The notes: a model not told the origin generated them from the letters alone. A DNA stretch of 44,793 bases from Ruminococcaceae bacterium UBA5295 (GCA_002411365.1 DHSD01000003.1:9538-54330); one strand, 5' to 3'. Counted from the stretch's first letter, positions 16,991-24,963 are shown. Translations and numbers: made by a program.

Positions 16991-17070
16991 TTAAAGCAAC
17001 CCCTTGTCTTATCATCCATTTCTCATAATAATTTCATACTTTAACAGTTTAACACGATTTCACTGAGTAT

Positions 17071-19446
17071 TCAACCAAAGTTGTTCCTGCTGCTGCGCTG
17101 TGACGATGCCAAGCTCTGGTTGCTGCTTGTACCTTCCTGAGACGACGTCTGGCTGCTGCTTTTTGAAGAAGAATTGTTATGCCACGGATTCGAGCTGTAC
17201 TGGTGCCATTCCTCAGATGAAGGATTGCTCGAATACGGCCTCTGCCAGCTGGAGCGTTCATAACGGCTTGAACTGCTTTCCGGCCCTTTCGGTATTATTT
17301 CGCTACTGCTGCTGGAACTGACGTAATCATCAGCATTACCATTCTTAGGCATATTGTTCTTATCAAACCATCCGGTTTTGGAGTTGGCACTGCCCGCAGG
17401 GACAATCATGCCTGTGCTTGGGTTAAATGATGCGGAAATAACATTCGGGTCAAAACTGAATGTCTTCTTCGGCTTGTTCTCGATATACTGCTTCATAATG
17501 TTACGCCAGATTTTTTTTGCAAATGACGCCTGGTAGTCGCCCTGAGCGCGCGGCGTTGCGTAACCCGTCCATACACCGGCTACGACATACGGTGTACCGC
17601 CTACGAACCAGCTGTCAATATCGCTGTTTGTTGTGCCTGTTTTTCCAAACGTCTGCCAGTCGCTCAAGTCCGCCTGCCTGCCTGTGCCGTTGCGCATAAC
17701 GTTTTCAAGCAGCTTATTCATTATAGTCGCCGAAGAAGGCGATATGGCCTGCACAGGCATTTCGGAGCGGTTGTCCATTCCATTTATCACGTTGCCGTCA
17801 TGGTCCGTCACATAGTAGTAAGTATATGGTTTGTAATACTTACCGCCATTGCCGAAAATCTGATAGCCTGCCGTCATCTCGCGCACTGTTACGCCGTGTG
17901 TAAGGCCGCCGATTGCTGCAGCAAGGTTGTAGTCCGAGGATTCAAGGCTTGTAAACCCAAGCTTCTGGCGCATGAAGTCAAGGCCATAAGCGGGAGTTAT
18001 CTCCTTAAAAAGCTGTACGGCGGCTGCGTTCCACGACTGCTCCAGTGCATACTCAACTGTGATTTTACCGTGGTATACATGATTCCAGTTATCCGGCCCA
18101 GACTTACCGCCTTTCCAGTTCGGCACTGGTTCATCGTTTATAAGGCTTGAATACGTCACTTTGCCAAGATTGACTGCGGGTGCATAAACTGCTAAAGGCT
18201 TGATGGAAGACCCTGGCTGCCTTTTAGCATCTGTCGCAAAATTGAAAAGGCGGTCTGAGGTTTTCTTCCCGCGCGAGCCAATTATGGCCATCATGCGGCC
18301 AGAATAGTCCATGGCGGTATATCCGCCCTGCAGGTTCGGGTAAGATGCCGGGAACGTCGTATTGTCAGTAAAAGCTTTCTCGGCATCTTTCTGCAGCTCC
18401 TGGTTCATAGCGGAGTAAATTTTAAGCCCGCCGTGATAGATAAGGTCTATTGCATGGTCTGAAGAGCAGTTATAGGCTTTCATAAGTCCCTGCTTCACAT
18501 CCTCAATCATGGCGTCGGTGTACCAGTCCCAAACCTTGTTTTCATTATGAACCGACGCTTTTTTCTTGGCGGCAAACTGCATATGCTCCGACTCGTTCAT
18601 CGCATCCTGATACTGTTTGTCAGTTATGCGTTTCTGGTCGTGCATGGCTTTAATCACCGTCTGCTGGCGCTTTTTATTTGCCTCTGGGTGCAAAGTTGGG
18701 TTATACGCTGCAGGATTCTGGGTAATGCCGGCAATAGCAGCACACTGTGCAATGTCGCAGTCTTTTATATCCTTATCATAATAAGTCTTTGCTGCCGTCT
18801 CAACGCCATTGCATCCGCTGCCGAAGTTTACAACGTTAAGGTATGCTTCAAGTATCTGCTGCTTTGAATATTTTTTTTCAAGGTTCTTGGCACGGAATAT
18901 CTCCGTTATCTTGCGCGTCAGGCTGACTTCATCATCGCCCGTCATGTTTTTTATGAGCTGCTGGGTGATGGTTGAACCTCCATATCCGCTGCTGCTATGG
19001 ACGATATGGAAAAGGTTGGCTGCAGCACCCACAGTTCTTTTCCAGTCAACACCGTTGTGCTCCCAAAAACGTTTGTCCTCTATCGAGACGATGGCATCTT
19101 TCATTGCCTGAGGTATTTTATTATAATCCACCCAGACACGGTTTTCATCGCTGTAAAGGCTAATGTACTGCATGGGATGGGTTCTGTCGTCGCCGTTTCC
19201 GTTTGTGTAAACAAAAGTTGTGTAGTTCAGCTTCAGTTTCTGCAGGTCGAGATTAACAGAAGAATTTTTTAGGTTGCCAATGAATGCGGCAAGCGAAATT
19301 GCCACAATGATACCTGCTATAACGAAGATGACAAAGACTGTCAGCAGGCCTTTAAATATCATGCCCGCAATCGATTTCCCCGTTGAAATGCGGTCGCCCT
19401 GCATACCTGCAGGCCCTGAATATTTATTTATGTCTGTTTTTCTCAT
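17071..19446 (-). CDS. Class A penicillin-binding protein (PBP1A-type transglycosylase/transpeptidase)
   Basis: A bifunctional peptidoglycan synthase. A short cytoplasmic tail is followed by one membrane anchor (about 35-57). The GT51 domain has the catalytic glutamate in IVSIEDKRFWEH (E123), then GGSTITQQLIKN and AYLNVVNFG. The transpeptidase domain has S413-S-I-K416, SWN at 471-473 and KTGT at 602-605. The last 110 or so residues are very rich in Ser with Trp, Tyr and Pro, a low-complexity extracellular tail. An upstream in-frame Met at 19623 would add 59 unconvincing residues. ATG 19446 follows AAAGGCGG and is chosen (791 aa). It is divergent from the BofC-like gene. Confidence 0.92.
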   Translation of the reverse strand: MRKTDINKYSGPAGMQGDRISTGKSIAGMIFKGLLTVFVIFVIAGIIVAISLAAFIGNLKNSSVNLDLQKLKLNYTTFVYTNGNGDDRTHPMQYISLYSDENRVWVDYNKIPQAMKDAIVSIEDKRFWEHNGVDWKRTVGAAANLFHIVHSSSGYGGSTITQQLIKNMTGDDEVSLTRKITEIFRAKNLEKKYSKQQILEAYLNVVNFGSGCNGVETAAKTYYDKDIKDCDIAQCAAIAGITQNPAAYNPTLHPEANKKRQQTVIKAMHDQKRITDKQYQDAMNESEHMQFAAKKKASVHNENKVWDWYTDAMIEDVKQGLMKAYNCSSDHAIDLIYHGGLKIYSAMNQELQKDAEKAFTDNTTFPASYPNLQGGYTAMDYSGRMMAIIGSRGKKTSDRLFNFATDAKRQPGSSIKPLAVYAPAVNLGKVTYSSLINDEPVPNWKGGKSGPDNWNHVYHGKITVEYALEQSWNAAAVQLFKEITPAYGLDFMRQKLGFTSLESSDYNLAAAIGGLTHGVTVREMTAGYQIFGNGGKYYKPYTYYYVTDHDGNVINGMDNRSEMPVQAISPSSATIMNKLLENVMRNGTGRQADLSDWQTFGKTGTTNSDIDSWFVGGTPYVVAGVWTGYATPRAQGDYQASFAKKIWRNIMKQYIENKPKKTFSFDPNVISASFNPSTGMIVPAGSANSKTGWFDKNNMPKNGNADDYVSSSSSSEIIPKGPESSSSRYERSSWQRPYSSNPSSEEWHQYSSNPWHNNSSSKSSSQTSSQEGTSSNQSLASSQRSSRNNFG

Positions 19447-19539
19447 CAAATACCGCCTTTCTGCCGAGAAAAAGGAAACAGCAAAACGCGAGTGAATAAT
19501 TTGCCATAATTTGCAAAAAATACATCTGAGGTGATTGCT

Positions 19540-19920
19540 GTGAAAAAGGCTGTTATGCTGCTGCTCTGTTTTGCAGTGCTTACTGTCGCCGCGATTTTTC
19601 TTGTAAACGATATGCAGCGGCAAAAAATAACATTTTCAGCATCTTCTGATAAGAGCATGTCAGATTATTTTAACTCTAATGCACAATCAAGTCAAGAAAT
19701 CCGCGCAAACCGCCCCACATCATCATATGAGACTGATTATACCGTAAAAGCATATAAAGGCCATATAGGTGTTTACCGCGGAGACGAACAGAAACCGTTT
19801 AAAGAGTACCAAACCGATATTGCGGTTCTGCCAAAGCCAGACCGTGACGAGTTAAAACGCGGCCGCACTGTGCACACAATGGCAGAAGTAGAAAAAATAG
19901 TTGAAGACTATGATGGCTGA
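19540..19920 (+). CDS. Small membrane-anchored protein with BofC C-terminal-like domain
   Basis: 126 residues: an N-terminal membrane anchor or uncleaved signal (about 3-22), a polar linker, then a compact domain (about 65-126). The domain pattern is TVKAYKGHIGVYRGDEQKP, then DIAVLPKPDRDELKRG and MAEVEKIVEDYDG. It resembles the C-terminal domain of BofC, the forespore regulator of sigma-K processing, in which LP..DR..L..G and a final EDY are typical. The remainder of BofC is missing, so the role is inferred and weak. GTG 19540 lies eight bases after GAGG; GTG 19531 would overlap that SD. Divergent from the class A PBP with 93 bp between starts. Confidence 0.6.
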   Translation: MKKAVMLLLCFAVLTVAAIFLVNDMQRQKITFSASSDKSMSDYFNSNAQSSQEIRANRPTSSYETDYTVKAYKGHIGVYRGDEQKPFKEYQTDIAVLPKPDRDELKRGRTVHTMAEVEKIVEDYDG

Positions 19921-19954
19921 CACATTTCTGCCCTTCTGTTGCAAAACAATAACC

Positions 19955-19996
19955 GAAGCGGCTGCTGCAAACTGAAGATTTTGCAGCAGCCGCTTC
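19955..19996. terminator. Bidirectional terminator hairpin between BofC-like and coat genes
   Basis: A perfect 16-bp stem pairs GAAGCGGCTGCTGCAA (19955-19970) with TTGCAGCAGCCGCTTC (19981-19996) across a 10-nt loop. It sits between two converging genes. The T-tracts on either side are short. Confidence 0.75.
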
Positions 19997-20009
19997 TATT
20001 GCAGTGCTT

Positions 20010-20309
20010 TCAGCACTTGGCACGTTCGTTCTGGTATTTCTGCTTTGCCTGGTCTACTTTCTGTTGGTCGGCAGCAGGCGTCTGGTACCAGCCGCGCTGC
20101 TTCATCAGGTCAAACACTTCAGCCTGTATCTGATGCTCTTCATTGAGAATCGACATAAACCCGTTGCGTATATCTGGCGTTGCACATTCATTTGTAAAAG
20201 TATTGTAAGTGTCTGTAATGAATTTTTGAGATGACAGGACATCGGTCATCAGGTCTTTTTCTGGAAGTGTGGCACTTGGCTGGTTGCCGTTTGTCTGTGA
20301 AAAATTCAT
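20010..20309 (-). CDS. Spore coat protein, CotF family (ferritin-like helical)
   Basis: A 99-residue helical protein of the CotF/coat family. KDLMTDVLSSQKFITDTYNTF and ILNEEHQIQAEVFDLMKQRGWY are the family signature, ending in the conserved RGWYQ before a short charged tail. Such proteins are structural components of the spore coat made in the mother cell. Its start is 14 bp after the preceding 61-residue coat gene, so the two form an operon. The C-terminal Cys could allow cross-linking. Confidence 0.85.
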   Translation of the reverse strand: MNFSQTNGNQPSATLPEKDLMTDVLSSQKFITDTYNTFTNECATPDIRNGFMSILNEEHQIQAEVFDLMKQRGWYQTPAADQQKVDQAKQKYQNERAKC

Positions 20310-20323
20310 TTCTATTTTCCTCC

Positions 20324-20509
20324 TTATCCTAAGAATTCCATCAGGCGGTTAAAATGGCCCTGATGCTTCTGCGCCACGCAGTCACATTCCTGCTTAAGCT
20401 GCTGGTCTGTGCACATCTGGGAATAGGTCTTGAGTTTAGCAATCAGCGCCTGCTCGCCAGCCAACTCGTCTTCAATGGCCGTGAGCTCTTTTTCAGTAAG
20501 CTGCGCCAT
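20324..20509 (-). CDS. Small spore coat-like protein (CotF-related, 61 aa)
   Basis: The 61 residues begin MAQLTEKELTAIEDELAGEQ and contain KTYSQMCTDQQLKQECD and AQKHQGHFNRLMEFL, a short two-helix CotF/ferritin-like unit found beside CotF genes in clostridia. Longer in-frame starts exist upstream, but ATG 20509 follows AAAGGAG and gives the conserved N-terminus. Upstream on the minus strand GCATATT followed 14 bp later by CTGAATAT weakly resembles a sigma-E promoter, which would fit mother-cell expression. That promoter is only a suggestion. Confidence 0.75.
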   Translation of the reverse strand: MAQLTEKELTAIEDELAGEQALIAKLKTYSQMCTDQQLKQECDCVAQKHQGHFNRLMEFLG

Positions 20510-20591
20510 GTTTTTTAACACTCCTTTGTACTTTATATATGGTTTTATATATTCAGCCCTTAAAAGGCAGAATATGCATTTTGCTGAGGCT

Positions 20592-20963
20592 CTATGTAGC
20601 CTCACGCATTTTCCGTCTTTCACCAAGGCCCAAGCTCACCGAAAGCGCCTGGTCAACCTGTGCCATTTCCTGCTGGTCCAGCCTGCCCATACGTTCTTTA
20701 AGGCGCTGCTTGTCAAGCGTGCGCACCTGCTCAAGAAGCACAATGGAGTCTTTCACAAGTCCTGTCCTCTGTGCATCAAGATAAATATGTGTAGGCAGGT
20801 CTGCCTTAGTATGCTGGCTTGTGATGGCGGCCGCAATAACGGTCGGGCTGAATCTGTTCCCAACATCATTCTGTACAATGAGAACAGGCCGGACCCCGCC
20901 CTGTTCAGAGCCTACGACAGGGCTTAAATCCGCATAATAAATATCGCCTCTGCGAACGACCAT
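20592..20963 (-). CDS. ndoA: EndoA/MazF-type mRNA interferase toxin, no antitoxin adjacent
   Basis: Predicted sequence-specific endoribonuclease of the MazF/PemK fold (123 aa). The N-terminus RRGDIYYADLSP and GSEQGGVRPVLIVQND are the family hallmark. Arg25 and Thr48, catalytic in B. subtilis EndoA, occur at the same positions here. In Firmicutes the CopG-like antitoxin gene (endoAI) and usually alr lie directly upstream. Here the upstream 177 bp hold no plausible antitoxin and a terminator separates the lipoprotein gene, so the toxin seems to stand alone. The start ATG has only a weak GGGGCG SD. Confidence 0.9.
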   Translation of the reverse strand: MVVRRGDIYYADLSPVVGSEQGGVRPVLIVQNDVGNRFSPTVIAAAITSQHTKADLPTHIYLDAQRTGLVKDSIVLLEQVRTLDKQRLKERMGRLDQQEMAQVDQALSVSLGLGERRKMREAT

Positions 20964-21140
20964 ACTTATAACGCCCCGATTTCTTCCTGAAATAGGTTTC
21001 TGCTGATATTCTTGTCATTCCTGCTGGAAAATATACTCTGCAGAAACCCTTCTTTATAATATTATGCAGGTGCCGCCATTGACATAAAATCGCATATTTT
21101 TCCACAATGGTAAATACAGCGCTAAAATTTATAAAAGGGC

Positions 21141-21169
21141 AAAAAAAAGCGCCGGCCATATACGGCCAG
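21141..21169 (-). terminator. Intrinsic terminator after the lipoprotein gene
   Basis: On the minus strand CTGGCC (21169-21164) pairs with GGCCGG (21157-21152) around a six-base loop. CGC and eight U residues (21148-21141) follow. It lies 25 bp after the lipoprotein stop and isolates ndoA, which must then use its own promoter. Confidence 0.8.
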
Positions 21170-21194
21170 TGCAAACGATGATAAATATTAATTT

Positions 21195-21728
21195 TTACGC
21201 ATTAATGTCTCTGTACGCCCCAAGTACCGGCTCCTTAAAGTCATGGAACCGAAATGAAAAGCCAGGAGTCGGGATATCAAGCGATTGTATCTTTCCTGTT
21301 TTTCCATCCGCAGCAAGTGTAAAATTATATCCCTTAAGACTGCCGGCAAAAACATTGTCACCGCTTTTTTTCAATGCCCCGGGCTGTGAAGCGCCGTCGA
21401 CAGTCTTAACAAGCATCGACGCAAAAGAGCTGCATGGAAGCACGCAGCTTTCACTTCCTGCTGAAAGGCCGCAGTAAGTCTGGTTAAAATTTCCACCGTT
21501 CCAGTACCACTTAAGGCCTTTTCCATTGCCTGAAACGATCTCTACCGATGCGTTCTCCATGCCGGCACGGCTGAAAGCGCACAAATAATTTCCAGCCGGT
21601 GACGAAACATCCGCCTTGCATGAAAAAGTGAAATCAATATCCTGCGCTGAAAGTGCTTTCCCACCTGATGAGCATCCAGCAGCAAGCATAAGGAAAGCTG
21701 TTAAGCAAACCAAAAGAAATTTCTTCAT
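21195..21728 (-). CDS. Predicted lipoprotein, possibly YdcC/LolA-like
   Basis: 177 residues with a lipoprotein signal peptide and lipobox LAAGC (Cys19), so it should be anchored on the outer face of the membrane. The mature part alternates beta-rich strands such as IDFTFSCKADV, VEIVSGNGKGLKWYWN and NFTLAADGKTGKIQSLDI. I do not recognise the family directly. In B. subtilis the gene between acpS and the alr-ndoA pair is ydcC, a LolA-like lipoprotein, and this gene occupies that place, so a divergent YdcC is a reasonable inference. It starts 38 bp after the acpS-nnrD fusion and ends at a clear terminator. Confidence 0.7.
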   Translation of the reverse strand: MKKFLLVCLTAFLMLAAGCSSGGKALSAQDIDFTFSCKADVSSPAGNYLCAFSRAGMENASVEIVSGNGKGLKWYWNGGNFNQTYCGLSAGSESCVLPCSSFASMLVKTVDGASQPGALKKSGDNVFAGSLKGYNFTLAADGKTGKIQSLDIPTPGFSFRFHDFKEPVLGAYRDINA

Positions 21729-21766
21729 TCAGCCGCCCCCGCAAAAGGCGGAAACGGCAAACGCTG

Positions 21767-23011
21767 CTACCGCCCGATTTCCCGGAAAATTTCCGGAAGC
21801 ATACCTACTATCTCCGTAGGCAGCATGGCAGTCTGCGAAAATCTGGCCGCGCAGCGGTCACCCGCAAGGCCATGTAGATACACAGCACCCGCCGCCGCAT
21901 TAAACGGCTCAGCTCCCTGTGCCGCAAAAGAAGCGGCCATTCCCGCAAGGACGTCGCCGCTTCCGCCTTTTGCCATGCCGGGATTCCCCGTTGTGTTGCG
22001 GTAAAGCCTCCCATCAGGTGAAGCTACAAGCGTGCCCGCGCCTTTAAGCACAGTTATGGCATTATGCTCCGCAGCAAATCTGCAGGCCGTTTCGTGCCGG
22101 TTAGACTGTACATCCGCTACTGACGTTTTCAATAAGCGCGCCATCTCTCCCGGATGCGGCGTCAGTATAAGCGGTGCCCTACATTCATGCAGTAAATCTA
22201 TATGCTCCGCAACAATATTTATGCCGTCTGCATCTACAATGACAGGCACCGCCGACTCCTTTAAGACAAGCGAAACCTCCGCCTGCGCCGCTGTGCTTTT
22301 TCCAAGCCCGCAGCCAATGAGCACGGCACTCGCACGGCGCAGAGATTTCCTAATGCTTTCAATGTCTCCTGCAGAAGCGAAACCATCTGGCTTTGGGTGA
22401 AGAATTGTAAAAACAGGTTCCGCAAGCCGTGAGGCAACAATTGGGTAAATCGCCTCTGGCAATGCGACTTCGACAAGGCCTGTGCCGCACCTAAGAGCGG
22501 CAGAAACGCTCATAGACGCAGCGCCTGCCATGCCCTCACTGCCGCACACGCACAGTAGCCTGCCGTAATCGCCTTTGTTGCTGTCTGCGGCCCTCGGCTT
22601 CAGCACAGACATGAGAATTTTGCGGCCTTCCGATTCCGGTGGATTAAGCGGCCCTTTTTCTTTTATAACAACTGCTGACGCATAATCTTTAGTATGTGCC
22701 ACGCTTACAGAAAAGTGCGCACCGCCTGCAATGCGGAGCGCATTCCCGGAAAGCGAAATATATGGTCTCCCCGTCTTTTCATTATGAAGCAGCTGAACGT
22801 CGCACGGGCCGAATCTACCAAAGCCAGTGCCTACCGCTTTGGCGAAAGCCTCTTTTGCGCAGAAAGCAACCGCCGCGCTTTCCGCAGGGAAAGCTTTCCC
22901 TGCGAACCATTTGTTTTCGGCGCTGCCGAAAACACGTCTGCAGAAGCGCGGATTCTTCATCGATTTTTTAATGCGCCCGACTTCAACTATATCAGTTCCT
23001 ACCGAAAGCAA
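21767..23011 (-). CDS. Fused holo-ACP synthase (AcpS) and ADP-dependent NAD(P)H-hydrate dehydratase (NnrD)
   Basis: One 414-residue reading frame carries two enzymes. Residues 1-118 are AcpS, which moves 4'-phosphopantetheine from CoA to acyl carrier protein; GTDIVEVGRI (5-14) and CAKEAFAKAVGTG (51-63) hold the metal-binding Asp7 and Glu54. Residues about 132-410 are NnrD, a ribokinase-like dehydratase that repairs hydrated NAD(P)H; GDYGRLLCVCGSEGMAGA, LTPHPGEMARL and GGSGDVLAGM (349-358, catalytic Asp353) are its motifs. The NnrE epimerase domain commonly fused to NnrD is absent. TTG 23011 follows AGGTGG by six bases and overlaps the upstream gene by 20 bp, suggesting coupling. Confidence 0.9.
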   Translation of the reverse strand: MLSVGTDIVEVGRIKKSMKNPRFCRRVFGSAENKWFAGKAFPAESAAVAFCAKEAFAKAVGTGFGRFGPCDVQLLHNEKTGRPYISLSGNALRIAGGAHFSVSVAHTKDYASAVVIKEKGPLNPPESEGRKILMSVLKPRAADSNKGDYGRLLCVCGSEGMAGAASMSVSAALRCGTGLVEVALPEAIYPIVASRLAEPVFTILHPKPDGFASAGDIESIRKSLRRASAVLIGCGLGKSTAAQAEVSLVLKESAVPVIVDADGINIVAEHIDLLHECRAPLILTPHPGEMARLLKTSVADVQSNRHETACRFAAEHNAITVLKGAGTLVASPDGRLYRNTTGNPGMAKGGSGDVLAGMAASFAAQGAEPFNAAAGAVYLHGLAGDRCAARFSQTAMLPTEIVGMLPEIFREIGR

Positions 23012-23516
23012 CCAACGCCACCTGCCCCGACAAAAACGGCCTTATTGCATTGAGCACTTTTTCTTCAGGGTTAAAAACGACAAGCACATTGCCGTTTTTG
23101 CTGCTGTGTGCACAAAAATACCAGCTGTCTCTGCCATCATCATATATTGAAGTGAAATACGGCTTGAAAGCCCGTTTCCTGTTTATAACGTCAGGCTTAA
23201 ACTTACCCATTTCGGATATATTGTGCGCGTCCACTGAAAGGACATGCTTGCGTTTGCGGCGGCTTATTATTTTGTCGATAGTTATGTCGCCGTTAGTAAC
23301 ACTGTATTCGAACTCCACATTACGGGAAGTTATAAGGTAATAGTCCGCAAAAAAGAGCGCAATCCAAATCAAAAACGCTATCATGAAAAGCGCGGGAATT
23401 TTAAGGGTAAGGAATACTACAAAAATGCTCATGAGTGCGACGGCAAGGAAAACCGTGTAGTCTTTCAGCCCCATCTTTTTCTTAATTATCTGCTCAACAA
23501 AAATATCGTCCATCAT
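22992..23516 (-). CDS. Small two-TM membrane protein of unknown function (possibly DUF6106)
   Basis: 174 residues. The N-terminus MMDDIFVEQIIKKKMGLKDY is followed by two hydrophobic segments (about 21-40 and 42-63). A soluble part follows with a PH-like strand pattern: YSVTNGDITIDKIISRRKRKH, RAFKPYFTSIY, WYFCAHSSKN and VLVVFNPEEKVLNAIRPFL. I believe this resembles the uncharacterised clostridial DUF6106 group, from memory only. It has a good GGAGG SD, its own sigma-A promoter, and overlaps acpS-nnrD by 20 bp, so it leads that operon. No biochemical role can be assigned. Confidence 0.7.
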   Translation of the reverse strand: MMDDIFVEQIIKKKMGLKDYTVFLAVALMSIFVVFLTLKIPALFMIAFLIWIALFFADYYLITSRNVEFEYSVTNGDITIDKIISRRKRKHVLSVDAHNISEMGKFKPDVINRKRAFKPYFTSIYDDGRDSWYFCAHSSKNGNVLVVFNPEEKVLNAIRPFLSGQVALVAFGRN

Positions 23517-23565
23517 ATCTTCTAAATTCCTCCGGAATCGATTATCCCATCTGCTGTTAAATAGT

Positions 23566-23594
23566 ATTGTAGCATAATAAGAATATTTTTACAA
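23566..23594 (-). promoter_or_regulatory. sigma-A promoter for the DUF6106-acpS/nnrD operon
   Basis: On the minus strand TTGTAA (23594-23589), 17 bp, TACAAT (23571-23566). This is a close consensus match 50 bp upstream of the gene start and divergent from the pheST promoter. Confidence 0.7.
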
Positions 23595-23621
23595 TTCAAA
23601 AATGGCGGTTTTACAATTTGC

Positions 23622-23650
23622 TTGCAATTACGGTTAAGCCGTGCTATATT
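23622..23650 (+). promoter_or_regulatory. sigma-A promoter for the pheST T-box transcript
   Basis: TTGCAA (23622-23627), a 17-bp spacer and TATATT (23645-23650). It would start transcription near 23657, just ahead of the T-box Stem I. Confidence 0.7.
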
Positions 23651-23666
23651 ATAAAAAATGATATCT

Positions 23667-23902
23667 TATGAAAACGCTGAGAAGAAGGAAGTAGCTGTTT
23701 TCCGAACCGTCAGCAGAGAATGTGCGTTACCGGCTGAGAGCACACAGACGGCTGGAATCCAGTGAAGTTCCCTTTGGAGCGGTGCGGCTGAACTTTTATT
23801 AGGCTGCAACGGGCGGCTGCGTTAAAAGCTGGAAAAGTAAATTTTAGGGTGGTACCGCGAAGAAAAAGCCTTCGTCCCTTGCCGGGACGAAGGCTTTTTC
23901 TT
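23667..23902 (+). promoter_or_regulatory. T-box riboswitch leader of pheST
   Basis: Stem I features are visible: AAGTAG near 23690, an AGAG/GGCTGAGAGC distal region and a specifier region GTGAAGTTCCC near 23763-23772. The T-box bulge sequence AGGGTGGTACCGCG is at 23846-23859. A strong terminator follows, with AAAAAGCCTTCGTCCC pairing with GGGACGAAGGCTTTTT and ending in T residues (to about 23902). Uncharged tRNA-Phe should stabilise the antiterminator and turn on pheST. TTC at 23768-23770 is taken as specifier. Confidence 0.95.
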
Positions 23903-23929
23903 TCCATCACTTGAAAGGGAGCATCATCT

Positions 23930-24949
23930 ATGAAGGAAAAACTGGAAGCGATCCGCGCAAAAGCGGAACATGACCTGCAGGAAGCCAAAGACAAACAGGC
24001 GCTCGAAGACCTGCGTATCCACTACCTTGGAAAAAAGGGCGAACTCACCGCCATTTTAAAGCAGATGGGCAAGCTATCAGCAGAAGAACGCCCCGCCATA
24101 GGCAAAATGGCCAACGAAATCAGGACAGCAATAAATTCCGAGTTGTCTAAGCGCGCGGCTCAGCTCAAAGAGGCAGAAACAGCAAAGCAGCTCGAAAGTG
24201 AAAAAATCGACGTCACCTTTCCCGGAAAACGCCGCAGCATAGGCCACCAGCACCCACTTAGCAAAGAACTTGACGAAATAAAAGAGATTTTCGTCGGCCT
24301 CGGATTTGATATTGTCAGCGGCCCGGAAGTTGAGTACGACTACTACAACTTTGAGGCACTCAACATTCCTAAGGACCATCCGGCACGCGACACACAGGAC
24401 ACTTTCTATATAAATGACAATATTCTCCTGCGCACGCAGACTTCGCCTGTGCAGGTGCGCGTCATGGAAAAACAGAAACCACCTATCCGCATCATCTCGC
24501 CGGGGAGGGTTTACCGCTCCGATGAAGTCGATGCGACACACTCTCCACTTTTCCACCAGATTGAAGGGCTTGTTGTCGATAAGGGTATTACATTCTCAAA
24601 CCTTAAAGGCACGCTTGAAATCATAATAAAGAGCATGTACGGCGAAGACTCTGTAGTGCGCTTCCGCCCTCACCACTTTCCGTTTACGGAACCTTCCGCA
24701 GAAGTTGACATACAGTGTTTCAACTGCCATGGCAAAGGCTGCCGCATCTGCAAGGGTGAAGGATGGATAGAGCTTTTAGGCTGCGGCATGGTGCACCCGA
24801 AAGTCCTTTCAAACTGCAATATTGACCCGGAAATATACAGCGGCTTTGCTTTCGGGATGGGGCTTGAGCGGCTTGTCATGCGCAAATACAGCATAGATGA
24901 CATGCGGCTTTTCTATGAAAATGACACAAGATTTCTCAATCAGTTTTAA
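23930..24949 (+). CDS. pheS: Phenylalanyl-tRNA synthetase alpha subunit
   Basis: The catalytic alpha subunit of the (alpha-beta)2 enzyme that charges tRNA-Phe. An N-terminal coiled coil (about 1-90) binds tRNA. It is followed by the class II core: HPLSKELDEIKEIF, FEALNIPKDHPARDTQDTF (motif 1 region), GRVYRSDEVDATHSPLFHQ (motif 2) and GFAFGMGLERLVMRKY (motif 3). The CFNCHGKGCRICKGEGW loop is usual in bacterial PheS. Length (339) is normal. GAAAGGGAG precedes the ATG. Expression is under the T-box leader, and pheT follows after 14 bp. Confidence 0.97.
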   Translation: MKEKLEAIRAKAEHDLQEAKDKQALEDLRIHYLGKKGELTAILKQMGKLSAEERPAIGKMANEIRTAINSELSKRAAQLKEAETAKQLESEKIDVTFPGKRRSIGHQHPLSKELDEIKEIFVGLGFDIVSGPEVEYDYYNFEALNIPKDHPARDTQDTFYINDNILLRTQTSPVQVRVMEKQKPPIRIISPGRVYRSDEVDATHSPLFHQIEGLVVDKGITFSNLKGTLEIIIKSMYGEDSVVRFRPHHFPFTEPSAEVDIQCFNCHGKGCRICKGEGWIELLGCGMVHPKVLSNCNIDPEIYSGFAFGMGLERLVMRKYSIDDMRLFYENDTRFLNQF

Positions 24950-24963
24950 AGGGGAGCGGAATA

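Noticed and set aside
17071..19623. Longer PBP start at 19623
   Set aside because: The extra 59 residues are cysteine/histidine-rich and unlike a PBP N-terminus, they run through the divergent gene, and the SD fits ATG 19446.
20853..20987. Short frame beginning MTRISAETYFRKK overlapping the ndoA start as an antitoxin
   Set aside because: It overlaps the toxin start out of frame, has a weak SD, and lacks an RHH/CopG pattern, so it looks like chance.
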